Shown here: in pieces, positions 52,011-61,147 of the stretch | Position numbering within the stretch: the stretch's first letter is position 1 | How the letters are laid out: each line of letters opens with the position of its first letter | Assembly: GCA_964352025.1 (NCBI GenBank) | Contig: CAYGPZ010000012.1 | Location: 1 to 64,000 of the forward strand | From: Hirschia sp964352025 | GTDB lineage: Bacteria > Pseudomonadota > Alphaproteobacteria > Caulobacterales > Hyphomonadaceae | Reading direction: 5' to 3' | DNA length: 64,000 nt | Notes under the pieces: generated by a model | Database searches by the model: none | What the model saw: only the letters and a program-made list of their open reading frames with translations | Told to the model about the DNA's origin: nothing | Translations under genes and position numbers: made by a program

Positions 52011-52556
52011 ATGAATTACAAAGTAAGCTTCGCTGCACTGACGTTCACAGTTGCAGCCCTCGCGTCCGGATGTGCTTCTACACCAGAAGAGCCAACTCCG
52101 GTTCCAACTCCAACACCAGTTGCTGCACCAGCTCCGGCTCCTGCACCAGCTCCAGCTCCGGCACCAGTTCAAACAGGTCCGCTTGCAGGTTCTATTGAGG
52201 ATTTCAACGTAAACGTTGGTTCAAAAGTATATTTTGATGTCGATCAATACAATCTAGATGATGCAGATCGCTCTGTTCTGGCACGTCAAGCAGCTTGGTT
52301 GAACACGTACCCAGCAGTTTCAATTCTTGTCGCTGGTAACTGTGATGAGCGTGGAACACGCGAATACAACATTGCACTTGGCGAGCGTCGTGCCGCTGCT
52401 GCAAAAGATTACTTGGTCGGATTGGGTATCTCTCCATCACGTATCGAGACTGTGTCTTACGGTAAAGACCGTCCGACAGACCCACGCTCAACAACAGATG
52501 CGTGGTCAGTTAACCGTAACTCATTCACTCAGTTGATTAGCGGCGTTAGCGGCTAA
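52011..52556 (+). CDS. pal: Peptidoglycan-associated lipoprotein Pal
   Basis: 181 residues, ATG at 52011. Lipoprotein signal with lipobox LASGC (C21), then a Pro/Thr/Ala linker (EEPTPVPTPTPVAAPAPAPA-type, about 27-55). The OmpA-like domain contains KVYFDVDQYNL, AGNCDERGTREYNIALGERR and SYGKDRPTD, with the diaminopimelate-binding D and R. Tethers the outer membrane to peptidoglycan. The gap to tolB contains two hairpins, so pal may be transcribed or regulated separately in addition to the tol operon. Confidence 0.97.
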   Translation: MNYKVSFAALTFTVAALASGCASTPEEPTPVPTPTPVAAPAPAPAPAPAPAPVQTGPLAGSIEDFNVNVGSKVYFDVDQYNLDDADRSVLARQAAWLNTYPAVSILVAGNCDERGTREYNIALGERRAAAAKDYLVGLGISPSRIETVSYGKDRPTDPRSTTDAWSVNRNSFTQLISGVSG

Positions 52557-52624
52557 TATAACGAATTGCAGTTTGCCTCCGCGTCGCCTTATTTTCGGCG
52601 CGGAGCTCTGCTACTTGTTTGTAT

Positions 52625-53482
52625 ATGAACATGATGCGTGACATTCGATTACTAACCGCCGCGGTGCTTTCGCCTGCGGTTGTTTTTGTGTCTGGCTTGG
52701 GCTTTCAAGCACAAGCCCAAGTAAGTGTTGACCCCATGACGGCCCGTCTGCAGAGCCGAATGGACATAATAGAACAGAATATTCAGCGAGCCACAGGCCG
52801 CGTTGAACAATCTGGCTTTCAGGTCAACCAATTGCGAAAACGCATTGAAGTTCAAGCAGATGAAATTTCTAAATTAAAACAAGCTTTAGCGGCTCAAAAC
52901 AACCGCATTCAAAAGCTTGAACAGATTATAAATGCGCCTTTAGAACAGGCCGCTAATGCTGCAAGTTCTCCAGCCGAGGCCACAATACCACTTGTTGGCG
53001 CAACTGATCCTGCGACGAAAGCTGCTTTAGCGGCATCTCGTACAGATGAATCTGTCGCCTCAAAAGTACAAACAGCATCTGTGACTGAATTGCCTTCAGA
53101 TCCAAGCAAACTTTATCGGCAAGCTAAAAACTTATTGCTGAAAGGCGATTATCCAGCAGCAGAGACCGCATTCTCTCATCTTGTCGAAACTTTCCCTGAT
53201 GTTCCGGAAGCAGCTGAATCTCAATACTGGCTTGGCGAATCTCTTCTCATTCAAGAAGCTTTTCCAGAAGCAGCTGAAGCCTATGTCTCGCTTATTCGCA
53301 ACTACGCGGATTCGCCTAAAGCACCTGATGGCCTTGTAAAACTTGCAAGATCTCTACGAATGATGGGAGACACGACGCAGGCTTGTGGCGCTTTGTCAGA
53401 ACTGGCAAACTTATACCCACAAACAAATCCAATGACACGTAGTCTTGCTAAAACTGAAGCTGACCGCGCGGGATGTAGCTAG
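52625..53482 (+). CDS. cpoB: Cell-division coordinator CpoB (YbgF)
   Basis: About 285 residues from the ATG at 52625 (other in-frame starts are TTG 52619, ATG 52631 and ATG 52634, none with a clear ribosome binding site). Signal peptide to about residue 34 (ending QAQAQ). Residues ~45-100 form a coiled coil with leucine/glutamine heptads (NQLRKRIEVQADEISKLKQA). The C-terminal half is TPR: KLYRQAKNLLLKGDYPAAETA, AAESQYWLGESLLIQ. CpoB links Tol energy to penicillin-binding protein 1B in E. coli. Confidence 0.92.
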   Translation: MNMMRDIRLLTAAVLSPAVVFVSGLGFQAQAQVSVDPMTARLQSRMDIIEQNIQRATGRVEQSGFQVNQLRKRIEVQADEISKLKQALAAQNNRIQKLEQIINAPLEQAANAASSPAEATIPLVGATDPATKAALAASRTDESVASKVQTASVTELPSDPSKLYRQAKNLLLKGDYPAAETAFSHLVETFPDVPEAAESQYWLGESLLIQEAFPEAAEAYVSLIRNYADSPKAPDGLVKLARSLRMMGDTTQACGALSELANLYPQTNPMTRSLAKTEADRAGCS

Positions 53483-53508
53483 TAAAACTGCACAGGGAAT
53501 GGACTTAC

Positions 53509-54051
53509 ATGCCGTTCAACAGAGATAGAATTCTATCGAAAATGTCTGGTTTAGCTCTTAGCTGCCTCATATCGATTGGAACCTTGTCTACATCCGCAAA
53601 CGCCCAAGGTGCGCCGACATCAGCAGAACGAGTTCGAGGCGGAATTCTTGATGCATCTGATGCGACCCGTTTATCTCGGTTTATGACCTCCTTGGGATAC
53701 CAAGCGGATATGGCAACGGGTCCGGATGGTGCGCCTATTATCAATGGTCGTATTTCATCCTCAGATTATTCAATTCAATTTTATGAATGTGAAAATGGCG
53801 AGTTTTGTAACTCGATCCAGTTTTTGTCTGACACCCCTATTCCACCAGCGATGACGCTAGAAAAAGTGAATAACTTCAATGCCCGTTGGCGCTATGTCCG
53901 TGCATCCATCAATTCAAACGTTGTGCGTTTACAGATGGACGTAAACTTGGATGGTGGTGTAACAGCTGGTAATATTGAAGACACATTGGATATATGGCGG
54001 CGCCTCCTTGAAACTTTCGAAACAGAATTCGCAGCACCCGCACCAAGATAA
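53509..54051 (+). CDS. YbjN-domain secreted protein
   Basis: 180 residues, ATG at 53509. Signal peptide LALSCLISIGTLSTSANAQG (cleavage near residue 33). The mature part resembles the YbjN fold: SRFMTSLGYQADMATGPDG, IQFYECENGEFCNSIQF, NNFNARWRYVRA and VRLQMDVNLDGGVT. Members of this family are found in the envelope of alphaproteobacteria with unknown function; YbjN itself is linked to motility and stress in E. coli. Inserted between cpoB and tilS, with a reading-frame overlap into tilS. Confidence 0.8.
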   Translation: MPFNRDRILSKMSGLALSCLISIGTLSTSANAQGAPTSAERVRGGILDASDATRLSRFMTSLGYQADMATGPDGAPIINGRISSSDYSIQFYECENGEFCNSIQFLSDTPIPPAMTLEKVNNFNARWRYVRASINSNVVRLQMDVNLDGGVTAGNIEDTLDIWRRLLETFETEFAAPAPR

Positions 54052-55414
54052 TAGTTCAGCTTCGCCTGAATTAGAGCACGCTAATTCTGTCTTAGATTTG
54101 ATCCGCACCAGCGTTTTCAATCAACTCGATATCCTATGCTCTACATTAGATACTGAACGTCTTGGCATTGCCGTATCGGGTGGATCAGATTCACTAGGCC
54201 TCCTATTACTATGTACCGAGTGGACAAAAAATAATAATGTTGAGTTACATGCACTTACCGTCGACCACGGATTGCGCAAGGAAGCAAAAGCGGAGGCAGA
54301 CTATGTCGCCCAGCAGTGCCAATATCTAGATATTGAACACTCTACTCTTCACTGGTCACCACCCGACACACAAACCTCACAGGAAACTGCACGTCAGGTT
54401 CGGCATCAGTTTTTCGCTGACTGGACACGTGAAAAGAACATTAAGTCTCTTGTTCTGGGGCATACATTGGATGATCGACTAGAAACCATGCTCATGCGTG
54501 AAAGATCAGGTTCGTCAGAGTATGGACTGGCTCCAATGCTCAGCAAATCACCTAGCCCGATCTGGCCACAGGGACGTCACCTCTCGCTTGTAAGACCAGC
54601 CAACAAGCTCCGACGTCACAATTTAGAGGCCATTCTTCAAGCCCAAGACATCTCTTGGGTGTGCGACCCTTCAAACGAAAATCCAAAATATGAACGCGTT
54701 CGTGTCCGCAAAGAATTAGCCAACTTTGATGGACAGGCTTTGAATGAAGCAATTCAACGTCTCGATCGTTTTTCCAGCCAACGCCACAAGGTGAACGCAG
54801 AGCTTTTAGAATTTTCAAATCAGCACATGCACTGGAATGACGATGGCAGTGTTGATTTCGCGCTTGAGCACTTTCTATCGCAATCGCCCGCAATTCAGGC
54901 CCGTATTTTAATGCGCGCAATAGATTGTGTATCGTCAAATCAAGGCCAAGCTAGCCTCCAAAAAGTTCAATCCCTCACTCAGGTATTTTCAAAACTAGCC
55001 CCTAATCAAAATCATACTGCGTGCCTTGGAGGTGCGTGGATTCATGTGAAAAATTCTGAGGTTATGATCTGCGCCATGCCGACAAAACGCGGGACAACCC
55101 GTAATGCGCCCCAGACTGAACGACTAACAATTACGCCTGGCACAACGACACAATTTCAAGGCCGGTTTGATATCGAATTATCGGCTAATGCATCCACATC
55201 AACAGTCTATTTATGGGATGAATTAAACATTATTGGCTGTCCACTCCCCACAGTTTCAAACAACAAAAAGGCACGCCGTTCATACCCTATTCTCGTGCCT
55301 GAGAATCAGCCTATTTCAGCGGATATAAAATTATTAGAAAATGATCAGTTTAAGATCACCTGCCTACACCAACAAAAGTGGGAACATCTATCGTCAGAAA
55401 CCTCTATAAACTGA
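53975..55414 (+). CDS. tilS: tRNA(Ile)-lysidine synthetase
   Basis: Adds lysine to C34 of tRNA-Ile2 so that it reads AUA. The PP-loop ATPase motif is GIAVSGGSDSLGLLL (SGGSDS at 68-73 in the 479-residue reading), followed by the HALTVDHGLRKEA and GHTLDDRLETMLMR segments; the C-terminal TilS domains are recognisable only weakly. The start is unclear: the TTG at 53975 overlaps the YbjN gene by 77 bases, and later TTG codons at 54008 and 54098 are possible, none with a good ribosome binding site. The family assignment is firm. Confidence 0.88.
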   Translation: MKTHWIYGGASLKLSKQNSQHPHQDNSSASPELEHANSVLDLIRTSVFNQLDILCSTLDTERLGIAVSGGSDSLGLLLLCTEWTKNNNVELHALTVDHGLRKEAKAEADYVAQQCQYLDIEHSTLHWSPPDTQTSQETARQVRHQFFADWTREKNIKSLVLGHTLDDRLETMLMRERSGSSEYGLAPMLSKSPSPIWPQGRHLSLVRPANKLRRHNLEAILQAQDISWVCDPSNENPKYERVRVRKELANFDGQALNEAIQRLDRFSSQRHKVNAELLEFSNQHMHWNDDGSVDFALEHFLSQSPAIQARILMRAIDCVSSNQGQASLQKVQSLTQVFSKLAPNQNHTACLGGAWIHVKNSEVMICAMPTKRGTTRNAPQTERLTITPGTTTQFQGRFDIELSANASTSTVYLWDELNIIGCPLPTVSNNKKARRSYPILVPENQPISADIKLLENDQFKITCLHQQKWEHLSSETSIN

Positions 55415-55678
55415 CGGTTTTGGCTTGAGAATGGGTCGCCAAATAGGAAAATTCTGTATAAAATGTGACTCACACCGTCCTTATATCAAACAATGTGCAA
55501 TAAATTTGTATCTTACACCCAAAGGCTGAAACTGATAATCGATTGTTTTATATAGATAAACAGGCATAATAGCCAATCTGTTGTGCAACGGTTTGAAGAT
55601 TGCATCTCGTTTTTCAATCAAAGCTCACCTATGTAGAATACAAATATTGTTTAATCCGACCGTTGAAAGGTTTGCCGC

Positions 55679-57598
55679 ATGAATATGCGCAATCTGGCGC
55701 TTCTTGGCGTCGTTCTGCTTTTACTCGCTGCTTTCGTCTCATTGATGCAAGGCAATTCAGCACAACAAAATGTTGGAAGCATCTCCTATTCTGAATTCCT
55801 TCAGAAGGCAGAAAATGGCGAAATAAAAACTGCCAAATTCAAATCCGACCAAATCTCTGGTAAAGATTCGAATGATCAAGATTACATCACGACAATGCCG
55901 CCAATTGAATTCAATCTAGGTGAAAAGCTTGCTCAGGAATATGGCGTAGATGTATCTGCGGAATCAGTTCGCAGTGGCGGAGGAATTCTCAGCTATATCG
56001 GAAATTTCCTACCAATCCTCATCATCGTTGGTATCTGGTTCTTCCTATGGAGACAGATGCAAGGTGGTGGCGGTGGCCGTGGAGCCATGTCATTTGGTAA
56101 ATCCAAAGCGCGCTTGCTGACAGAACGCCAAGGCCGTGTCACATTTGACGATGTTGCTGGTGTGGATGAAGCTAAAGAAGAACTTCAGGAAATCGTCGAA
56201 TTCCTACAAGAGCCAGGCAAATTCCAACGTCTTGGTGGTAAAATTCCTAAAGGTGCATTGCTTGTTGGTCCTCCGGGAACAGGTAAAACACTTATCGCAC
56301 GTGCTGTTGCGGGTGAAGCAAACGTTCCATTCTTCACGATTTCTGGTTCTGACTTTGTTGAAATGTTCGTAGGTGTGGGTGCTTCCCGTGTCCGCGACAT
56401 GTTCGAACAAGCTAAGAAAAACGCGCCATGTATCATCTTCATCGATGAGATTGATGCTGTTGGTCGCTCTCGTGGTGCCGGCCTTGGTGGTGGTAATGAT
56501 GAGCGTGAGCAAACACTTAACCAACTCCTCGTTGAGATGGATGGTTTTGAAGCCAATGAAGGTATCATCATCATAGCTGCTACAAACCGTCCAGACGTGC
56601 TAGATCCTGCTTTGCTTCGTCCTGGCCGTTTTGATCGCCAAGTAAACGTTGGTAATCCTGACATCATCGGACGTGAGAAAATCTTAAAAGTTCACATGCG
56701 GAATGTGCCAGTCGGCAAGGATGTGGAAGCAAAAGTCATCGCACGTGGAACGCCAGGTTTTTCTGGTGCTGACCTTGCAAACCTTGTGAATGAAGCCGCT
56801 CTTCTGGCAGCACGGCGCGGAAAACGCGTTGTGGCAATGCGTGAATTTGAAGACGCTAAAGACAAGGTCATGATGGGACCAGAACGCAAATCGATGGTCA
56901 TGTCAGAAAAAGAAAAAATTCTGACAGCATTCCACGAAGCTGGTCACGCTATTGTTGCTATGAATGTGCCTGAAGCAGACCCTGTACACAAAGCAACCAT
57001 CATCCCACGTGGTCGTGCATTGGGTATGGTGATGCGTCTTCCTGAAGAAGACAAGCTTTCTGAGAACTTCACTCAGATGACGTCTTTTCTTGCAATTGCA
57101 ATGGGTGGCCGTATCGCGGAAGAAATCAAATTCGGTAAGGACAAAATCACATCTGGTGCGTCATCCGATATCCAACAAGCCACACGTTTGGCACGTGCCA
57201 TGATCACACGTTGGGGTTTCTCTGATAAAGTTGGAACGATTGACTATTCAGATGATGATGGTCAGAACGTCTTCCTTGGTCAGTCCATTGGTCGCTCTAA
57301 ATCAGTATCTAGTGGCACAGCGGAACTCATTGAAGAAGAAGTCCGCCGCCTTATTGATGAAGCAAACACAACAGCTATGCGCATCTTGACCGAAAAGAAA
57401 GATGACTGGATCGCCCTTTCCGAAGGTTTGCTTGAATATGAAACCTTGTCTGGGAAAGAGATCAACGAGCTTATCAAAGGCAATCCACCTGAACGTCCAG
57501 ATGATTTTGATGCAGGCCCAACATCTGCGGTTCCCGTTGTAAAGCCAAAGAAAAAGCCGGATGGCGATGTAGGCGGAACAGAGCCTCAAGGCGTCTAA
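55679..57598 (+). CDS. ftsH: ATP-dependent zinc metalloprotease FtsH
   Basis: Membrane-anchored AAA+ protease; degrades misfolded membrane proteins and, in other bacteria, sigma-32. 639 residues, ATG at 55679 with AAAGG eight bases upstream. TM1 (about 4-22), periplasmic domain, TM2 (105-124), Walker A GPPGTGKT (197-204), Walker B IIFIDEIDAVG, SRH TNRPDVLDPALLRPGRFDR, zinc motif HEAGH (419-423). The C-terminal tail is Pro/Lys-rich. rpoH is elsewhere in the window. Ends in a strong terminator. Confidence 0.98.
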   Translation: MNMRNLALLGVVLLLLAAFVSLMQGNSAQQNVGSISYSEFLQKAENGEIKTAKFKSDQISGKDSNDQDYITTMPPIEFNLGEKLAQEYGVDVSAESVRSGGGILSYIGNFLPILIIVGIWFFLWRQMQGGGGGRGAMSFGKSKARLLTERQGRVTFDDVAGVDEAKEELQEIVEFLQEPGKFQRLGGKIPKGALLVGPPGTGKTLIARAVAGEANVPFFTISGSDFVEMFVGVGASRVRDMFEQAKKNAPCIIFIDEIDAVGRSRGAGLGGGNDEREQTLNQLLVEMDGFEANEGIIIIAATNRPDVLDPALLRPGRFDRQVNVGNPDIIGREKILKVHMRNVPVGKDVEAKVIARGTPGFSGADLANLVNEAALLAARRGKRVVAMREFEDAKDKVMMGPERKSMVMSEKEKILTAFHEAGHAIVAMNVPEADPVHKATIIPRGRALGMVMRLPEEDKLSENFTQMTSFLAIAMGGRIAEEIKFGKDKITSGASSDIQQATRLARAMITRWGFSDKVGTIDYSDDDGQNVFLGQSIGRSKSVSSGTAELIEEEVRRLIDEANTTAMRILTEKKDDWIALSEGLLEYETLSGKEINELIKGNPPERPDDFDAGPTSAVPVVKPKKKPDGDVGGTEPQGV

Positions 57599-57611
57599 AC
57601 GTATACAGATT

Positions 57612-57638
57612 GGGCTAGCAGAAATGCTAGCCCTTTTT
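57612..57638 (+). terminator. Intrinsic terminator after ftsH
   Basis: GGGCTAGC (57612-57619) pairs with GCTAGCCC (57626-57633), loop AGAAAT, followed by TTTTT. Fourteen bases after the ftsH stop. Confidence 0.9.
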
Positions 57639-57702
57639 ATTTCAGAGCTTTCATGGCAAAGCTGAAAACAAGAAACACACGCTCAGAAAAGTAGTATTAT
57701 TC

Positions 57703-58533
57703 GTGCAGTCCGCCTTCCCTTCGATAATGGGTATTATCAATGTCACGCCAGATTCATTTTCTGATGGCGGGCAATATACTGCTGCGGATATTGCAATCGA
57801 GCATGGGCTAAACCTTGTCGCAAAAGGTGCTGATTGGCTCGACATTGGAGGCGAAAGCACACGCCCCGGAGCTATGCCTGTTGAAGGCATGGAAGAGATT
57901 TCCCGTACACTGCCTGTCATCACTGGTCTTCGCGCGCATACAGATGCACTCATCTCTATTGATACGATGAAACCCGCAGTGGCTATTGCGGCTGTGCAAG
58001 CAGGAGCAGACATGTGGAATGATGTCAGCGCGGGCCGGTTTGCAGATGATAGTCTCGAAGTTGCAGCGCAACTTAAATGCAAATTATGCCTCATGCATAT
58101 GCAAGGCGAACCACGCACAATGCAAGCTGCGCCGCGGTATGAAGATGTTGTGAGTGAAGTTGCAGACTTTCTGGTCACGCGCGCCAACAAAGCAATTAAA
58201 GCTGGCGTCAAACCCGGCAATATATGGATTGATCCGGGTATCGGCTTTGGCAAAAGACTAAGTCACAATATCGAGCTCGTAAATAATCTGGACAAGCTTA
58301 TTCAAGCGACAGGCCTCCCCCTATTGTTTGGCGCATCTCGCAAGCGCTTTATTGCAGAAATTGACCCGAGTGCAGACAATGCAAACCAACGCTTAGGTGG
58401 TTCAATTGCAGTCACTATGAGCGCCGCAAATCAAGGGGCTGATATTGTGCGCGTGCATGATGTCTATCAAACAAAGCAAGCTTTGCTGGTTCAAAAAAAA
58501 CTATCTGACGCAGCAGATAAAGACGATATTTGA
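57703..58533 (+). CDS. folP: Dihydropteroate synthase
   Basis: Joins 4-aminobenzoate to hydroxymethyl-dihydropterin pyrophosphate; the sulfonamide target. 276 residues with GTG at 57703 and no visible ribosome binding site. Signatures: MGIINVTPDSFSDGGQY (loop 1), DIGGESTRPGA (loop 2), IDPGIGFGK and LFGASRKRFIAEI. Typically followed by glmM in alphaproteobacteria, which is absent here; a TIR-domain gene follows instead. Completes a set of folate genes with folE and folC in this window. Confidence 0.96.
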   Translation: MQSAFPSIMGIINVTPDSFSDGGQYTAADIAIEHGLNLVAKGADWLDIGGESTRPGAMPVEGMEEISRTLPVITGLRAHTDALISIDTMKPAVAIAAVQAGADMWNDVSAGRFADDSLEVAAQLKCKLCLMHMQGEPRTMQAAPRYEDVVSEVADFLVTRANKAIKAGVKPGNIWIDPGIGFGKRLSHNIELVNNLDKLIQATGLPLLFGASRKRFIAEIDPSADNANQRLGGSIAVTMSAANQGADIVRVHDVYQTKQALLVQKKLSDAADKDDI

Positions 58534-58648
58534 AGCGCGCTCCCCTCGCTAAAATAGAATTTGATGCACAATTCGAGAAATGACTTTATCCTGACATGTG
58601 TTATTGGCATTCTATGCCTACCAACATGCTAGCAAAGCAGGATATGTC

Positions 58649-59704
58649 ATGGCCGATATTTTTGTCTCTTACAAAAAAGAAGATGCAGGACGTGTTGTTC
58701 GCATAGTTGAAGGCCTGCGCGAAGCTGGTTTCACCGTATGGTGGGATCATGGAATTGCCCCGGGCGCTCAATGGGATCAGACGATCCAAAAAGAACTCAA
58801 CGAAGCGAAAATGGTCATTGCGGTCTGGTCCGAACTATCAGTCAACGCACCATGGGTAAAAGAAGAAGCTGGCGTTGGTAAAGCGCGTGGGAAATTACTG
58901 CCTGTACGCATTGATGACGTCGATCCACCACTAGGATTTGGCCTCATTCAAATGGCCAACCTCATCGACTGGGATGGTGATCAGGACGATCAACACTGGG
59001 AACATTTTCTAGCTGCCGTTAAAGCCACCCTATCTGGTGAGACCGTCAAAGGCTTAGAACGTCCGGTTAAGCGCAAGTCAGGCCTTGTCAAAATGTTGCC
59101 AATAATCGCGCTGGTCGCCTTGCTGGCTGGTGTCGGGATTTTTGTGCTCAATAAGCTTGATAGCATCGTTGGCTTATCTGTGGACTATGACGATGGAAAT
59201 TCATCAGCCTATAATCGCGGCACTGCAGCACCCAGCGAAGCCGAGCAAGCGATGTTCAACAAAGCACAGACCAGCACACTCAAATCGGATTATCTGGATT
59301 ATCTAAAAGTCTATTCCCAAGGCGCATTTGCCCAGCAGATCAGGGAAGAGATATTGCCGTTTTGTAGCTATGAGCAGAAAGACAAATGGATGCCCGTGCC
59401 CATGCCAGCCGGACAAATGATACGTGCCACGTCTGACACATCAGTTTATGATTTGGAAAAGCAAGTTTTCACGACCCGTGATGATGCATGTTCCACTGCG
59501 CAATCCAACTTTGAGCGCCAAGTCGACAAGCTTTGTAAAAACTTCACCTCGAACCCAAACACCCGTAATCCACAATTGACCGTAACACATGCAGACAAAT
59601 GCGACTGTCAGGAATTTAACGGCGAATGGATATGTTTCACGGACTCAACATATGCATGTGCGTGGGAAACAAAATCCTTTGAAAATATTGAGGTCTGTAA
59701 GTGA
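58649..59704 (+). CDS. TIR-domain protein with membrane anchor and Cys-rich C-terminal domain
   Basis: 351 residues from the ATG at 58649 (AGGA eight bases upstream; an earlier ATG-like reading from 58598 lacks one). Residues 1-~130 are a bacterial TIR domain: MADIFVSYKKEDAGRVV, FTVWWDHGIAPGAQWDQ, KMVIAVWSELSVNAPWVKEE; E73 aligns with the NADase glutamate of AbTIR-like domains (alignment by eye). KRK (141-143) precedes one TM (about 149-169), predicting N-inside, C-outside. Residues ~197-236 carry one DYLDYLKVYSQGAFAQ helical repeat seen in bacterial caspase/TIR-type proteins. The C-terminal ~115 residues have eight cysteines (239, 281, 296, 318, 320, 329, 337, 350), fit for disulfides. Overlaps thiD by four bases. 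Confidence 0.85.
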   Translation: MADIFVSYKKEDAGRVVRIVEGLREAGFTVWWDHGIAPGAQWDQTIQKELNEAKMVIAVWSELSVNAPWVKEEAGVGKARGKLLPVRIDDVDPPLGFGLIQMANLIDWDGDQDDQHWEHFLAAVKATLSGETVKGLERPVKRKSGLVKMLPIIALVALLAGVGIFVLNKLDSIVGLSVDYDDGNSSAYNRGTAAPSEAEQAMFNKAQTSTLKSDYLDYLKVYSQGAFAQQIREEILPFCSYEQKDKWMPVPMPAGQMIRATSDTSVYDLEKQVFTTRDDACSTAQSNFERQVDKLCKNFTSNPNTRNPQLTVTHADKCDCQEFNGEWICFTDSTYACAWETKSFENIEVCK

Positions 59705-60555
59705 CCACTGAAGAAAAGCCGTTAGGCCGCGTACTATCAATTGCCGGATCAGATTCGGGTGGTGGCGCGGGCATTCAAGCAGATATCAAAACCATATCCA
59801 TGCTTGGCGGATATGCAGCAACCGCGGTCACTGCACTAACCGTTCAAAATACGCAAGGCGTAAGCGGTATTATACCTGCGCCCGCTCAGGCCATTATCGC
59901 GCAAATTCACGCTGTGCTCTCTGACATTGGGGCTGATGCTATCAAGACAGGCATGTTGGGGGATAAAAAACTCATAGAAGTCCTCGCCCAGACATTAGCC
60001 GATCACGCGCCGTCAATCCCGCGCATTGTTGATCCCGTCATGGTCGCAACTTCGGGTGACAAGCTGCTGCCTTCAGATGCGGTTGATACTGTGCGCGCTC
60101 TTATGGTGCCCGATTCAATCATCACCCCCAACGCTCCCGAAGCCGAACTCCTCACAGGCAAATCAGTTCACGATCTAGATGGACAAAGACGTGCAGGAGA
60201 ACGTCTATTAGAGGCAGGTGCGACCGCTGCGATTATCAAAGGTGGGCATGTTGATAGTGATACAATTGTCGACCTCATCGCGACACCTGAAGGTGAGATA
60301 TTCTGCGAACATGAGCGCATAGATTCCAACTCCACACATGGTACGGGCTGTACACTTTCGTCAGCACTAGCCACAGGAATAGCTCAAGGTCTTGCATTAG
60401 AGCCGGCATTCAGACGCGCTCAAACCTATGTTGCGCAGGCGATTATCTACGCTCCCAATTTAGGAAAAGGCAAAGGCCCCCTCAATCACGCATGGCCTAT
60501 TCTTAATCCCGACTTGGCTCAAAAACTCCTGCGGCCGTTTAAGGCTTCAAAATAA
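59701..60555 (+). CDS. thiD: Hydroxymethylpyrimidine / phosphomethylpyrimidine kinase
   Basis: Phosphorylates HMP twice for thiamine synthesis or salvage. 284 residues, GTG at 59701 sharing four bases with the TIR gene (GTGA). Ribokinase-fold signatures: SIAGSDSGGGAGIQADIKT and GGYAATAVTALTVQNT at the N-terminus, PVMVATSGDKLL, and the anion hole SNSTHGTGCTLSSALATG. No other thi gene is nearby. It overlaps the convergent YdcZ-like gene by 17 bases at its 3' end. Confidence 0.95.
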   Translation: MTTEEKPLGRVLSIAGSDSGGGAGIQADIKTISMLGGYAATAVTALTVQNTQGVSGIIPAPAQAIIAQIHAVLSDIGADAIKTGMLGDKKLIEVLAQTLADHAPSIPRIVDPVMVATSGDKLLPSDAVDTVRALMVPDSIITPNAPEAELLTGKSVHDLDGQRRAGERLLEAGATAAIIKGGHVDSDTIVDLIATPEGEIFCEHERIDSNSTHGTGCTLSSALATGIAQGLALEPAFRRAQTYVAQAIIYAPNLGKGKGPLNHAWPILNPDLAQKLLRPFKASK

Positions 60556-61003
60556 GCCACGCCCCTAAAAAGAGCGCCGCGACACCTGCTAATTTTTCAA
60601 CTGTAACAGGACGCACCTCTTGGCCAAAGGCACCAATATGATCAAACGCAAGTGCTGCGATAAGTTGACCCGCAAGCAATACTGCAAACCACACGGTAAC
60701 CCCGACACGCGGTACACCAAATGCAGTTGACGCAACCATGTAAGACCCAGCAACGCCACCAAGTAATGCCCACCAAGGTGCCGATGACAAACGCGACATC
60801 GTCGGAAGTCCTTGGCCTGTCGCTAGTGTCAAAGTCAATAAAATCAGCCATCCGCCGGTAAATGAAATAAGCGCCGCTTGCAGCGGGCTTCCCAACACCT
60901 GATTGAGCTTTCCATTAACCATGCCTTGCGCAGACACCAGCACGCCTCCGAAAAAAGCAGCGCCTAAAACTAAAAAACTAACCAATCCAGCTGAGTGCAT
61001 CAT
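60539..61003 (-). CDS. YdcZ-like (DUF606) membrane protein
   Basis: 154 residues, ATG at 61003. Five hydrophobic segments: about 5-25 (GLVSFLVLGAAFFGGVLVSA), 40-60, 77-97, 100-118 and 135-152, with the family pattern SAQGMVNGKLNQVLGSPLQAA at the N-terminus. DUF606 members are half-size relatives of DMT-type exporters and are thought to work as dimers; substrate unknown. Divergent from the PhzF gene, convergent and overlapping with thiD by 17 bases. Confidence 0.88.
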   Translation of the reverse strand: MMHSAGLVSFLVLGAAFFGGVLVSAQGMVNGKLNQVLGSPLQAALISFTGGWLILLTLTLATGQGLPTMSRLSSAPWWALLGGVAGSYMVASTAFGVPRVGVTVWFAVLLAGQLIAALAFDHIGAFGQEVRPVTVEKLAGVAALFLGAWLILKP

Positions 61004-61147
61004 CTAACTTTCATAACGACAGCAAGTATAAGAGATATCACTTCCACATATTCAGCGGTTGATCTATCGATTTATTCTGAACAATTTTCATTTATCCAAT
61101 TCACAAACTCATTGCCGTTAATTCAATTAAGATTATTGGAACCAGAT

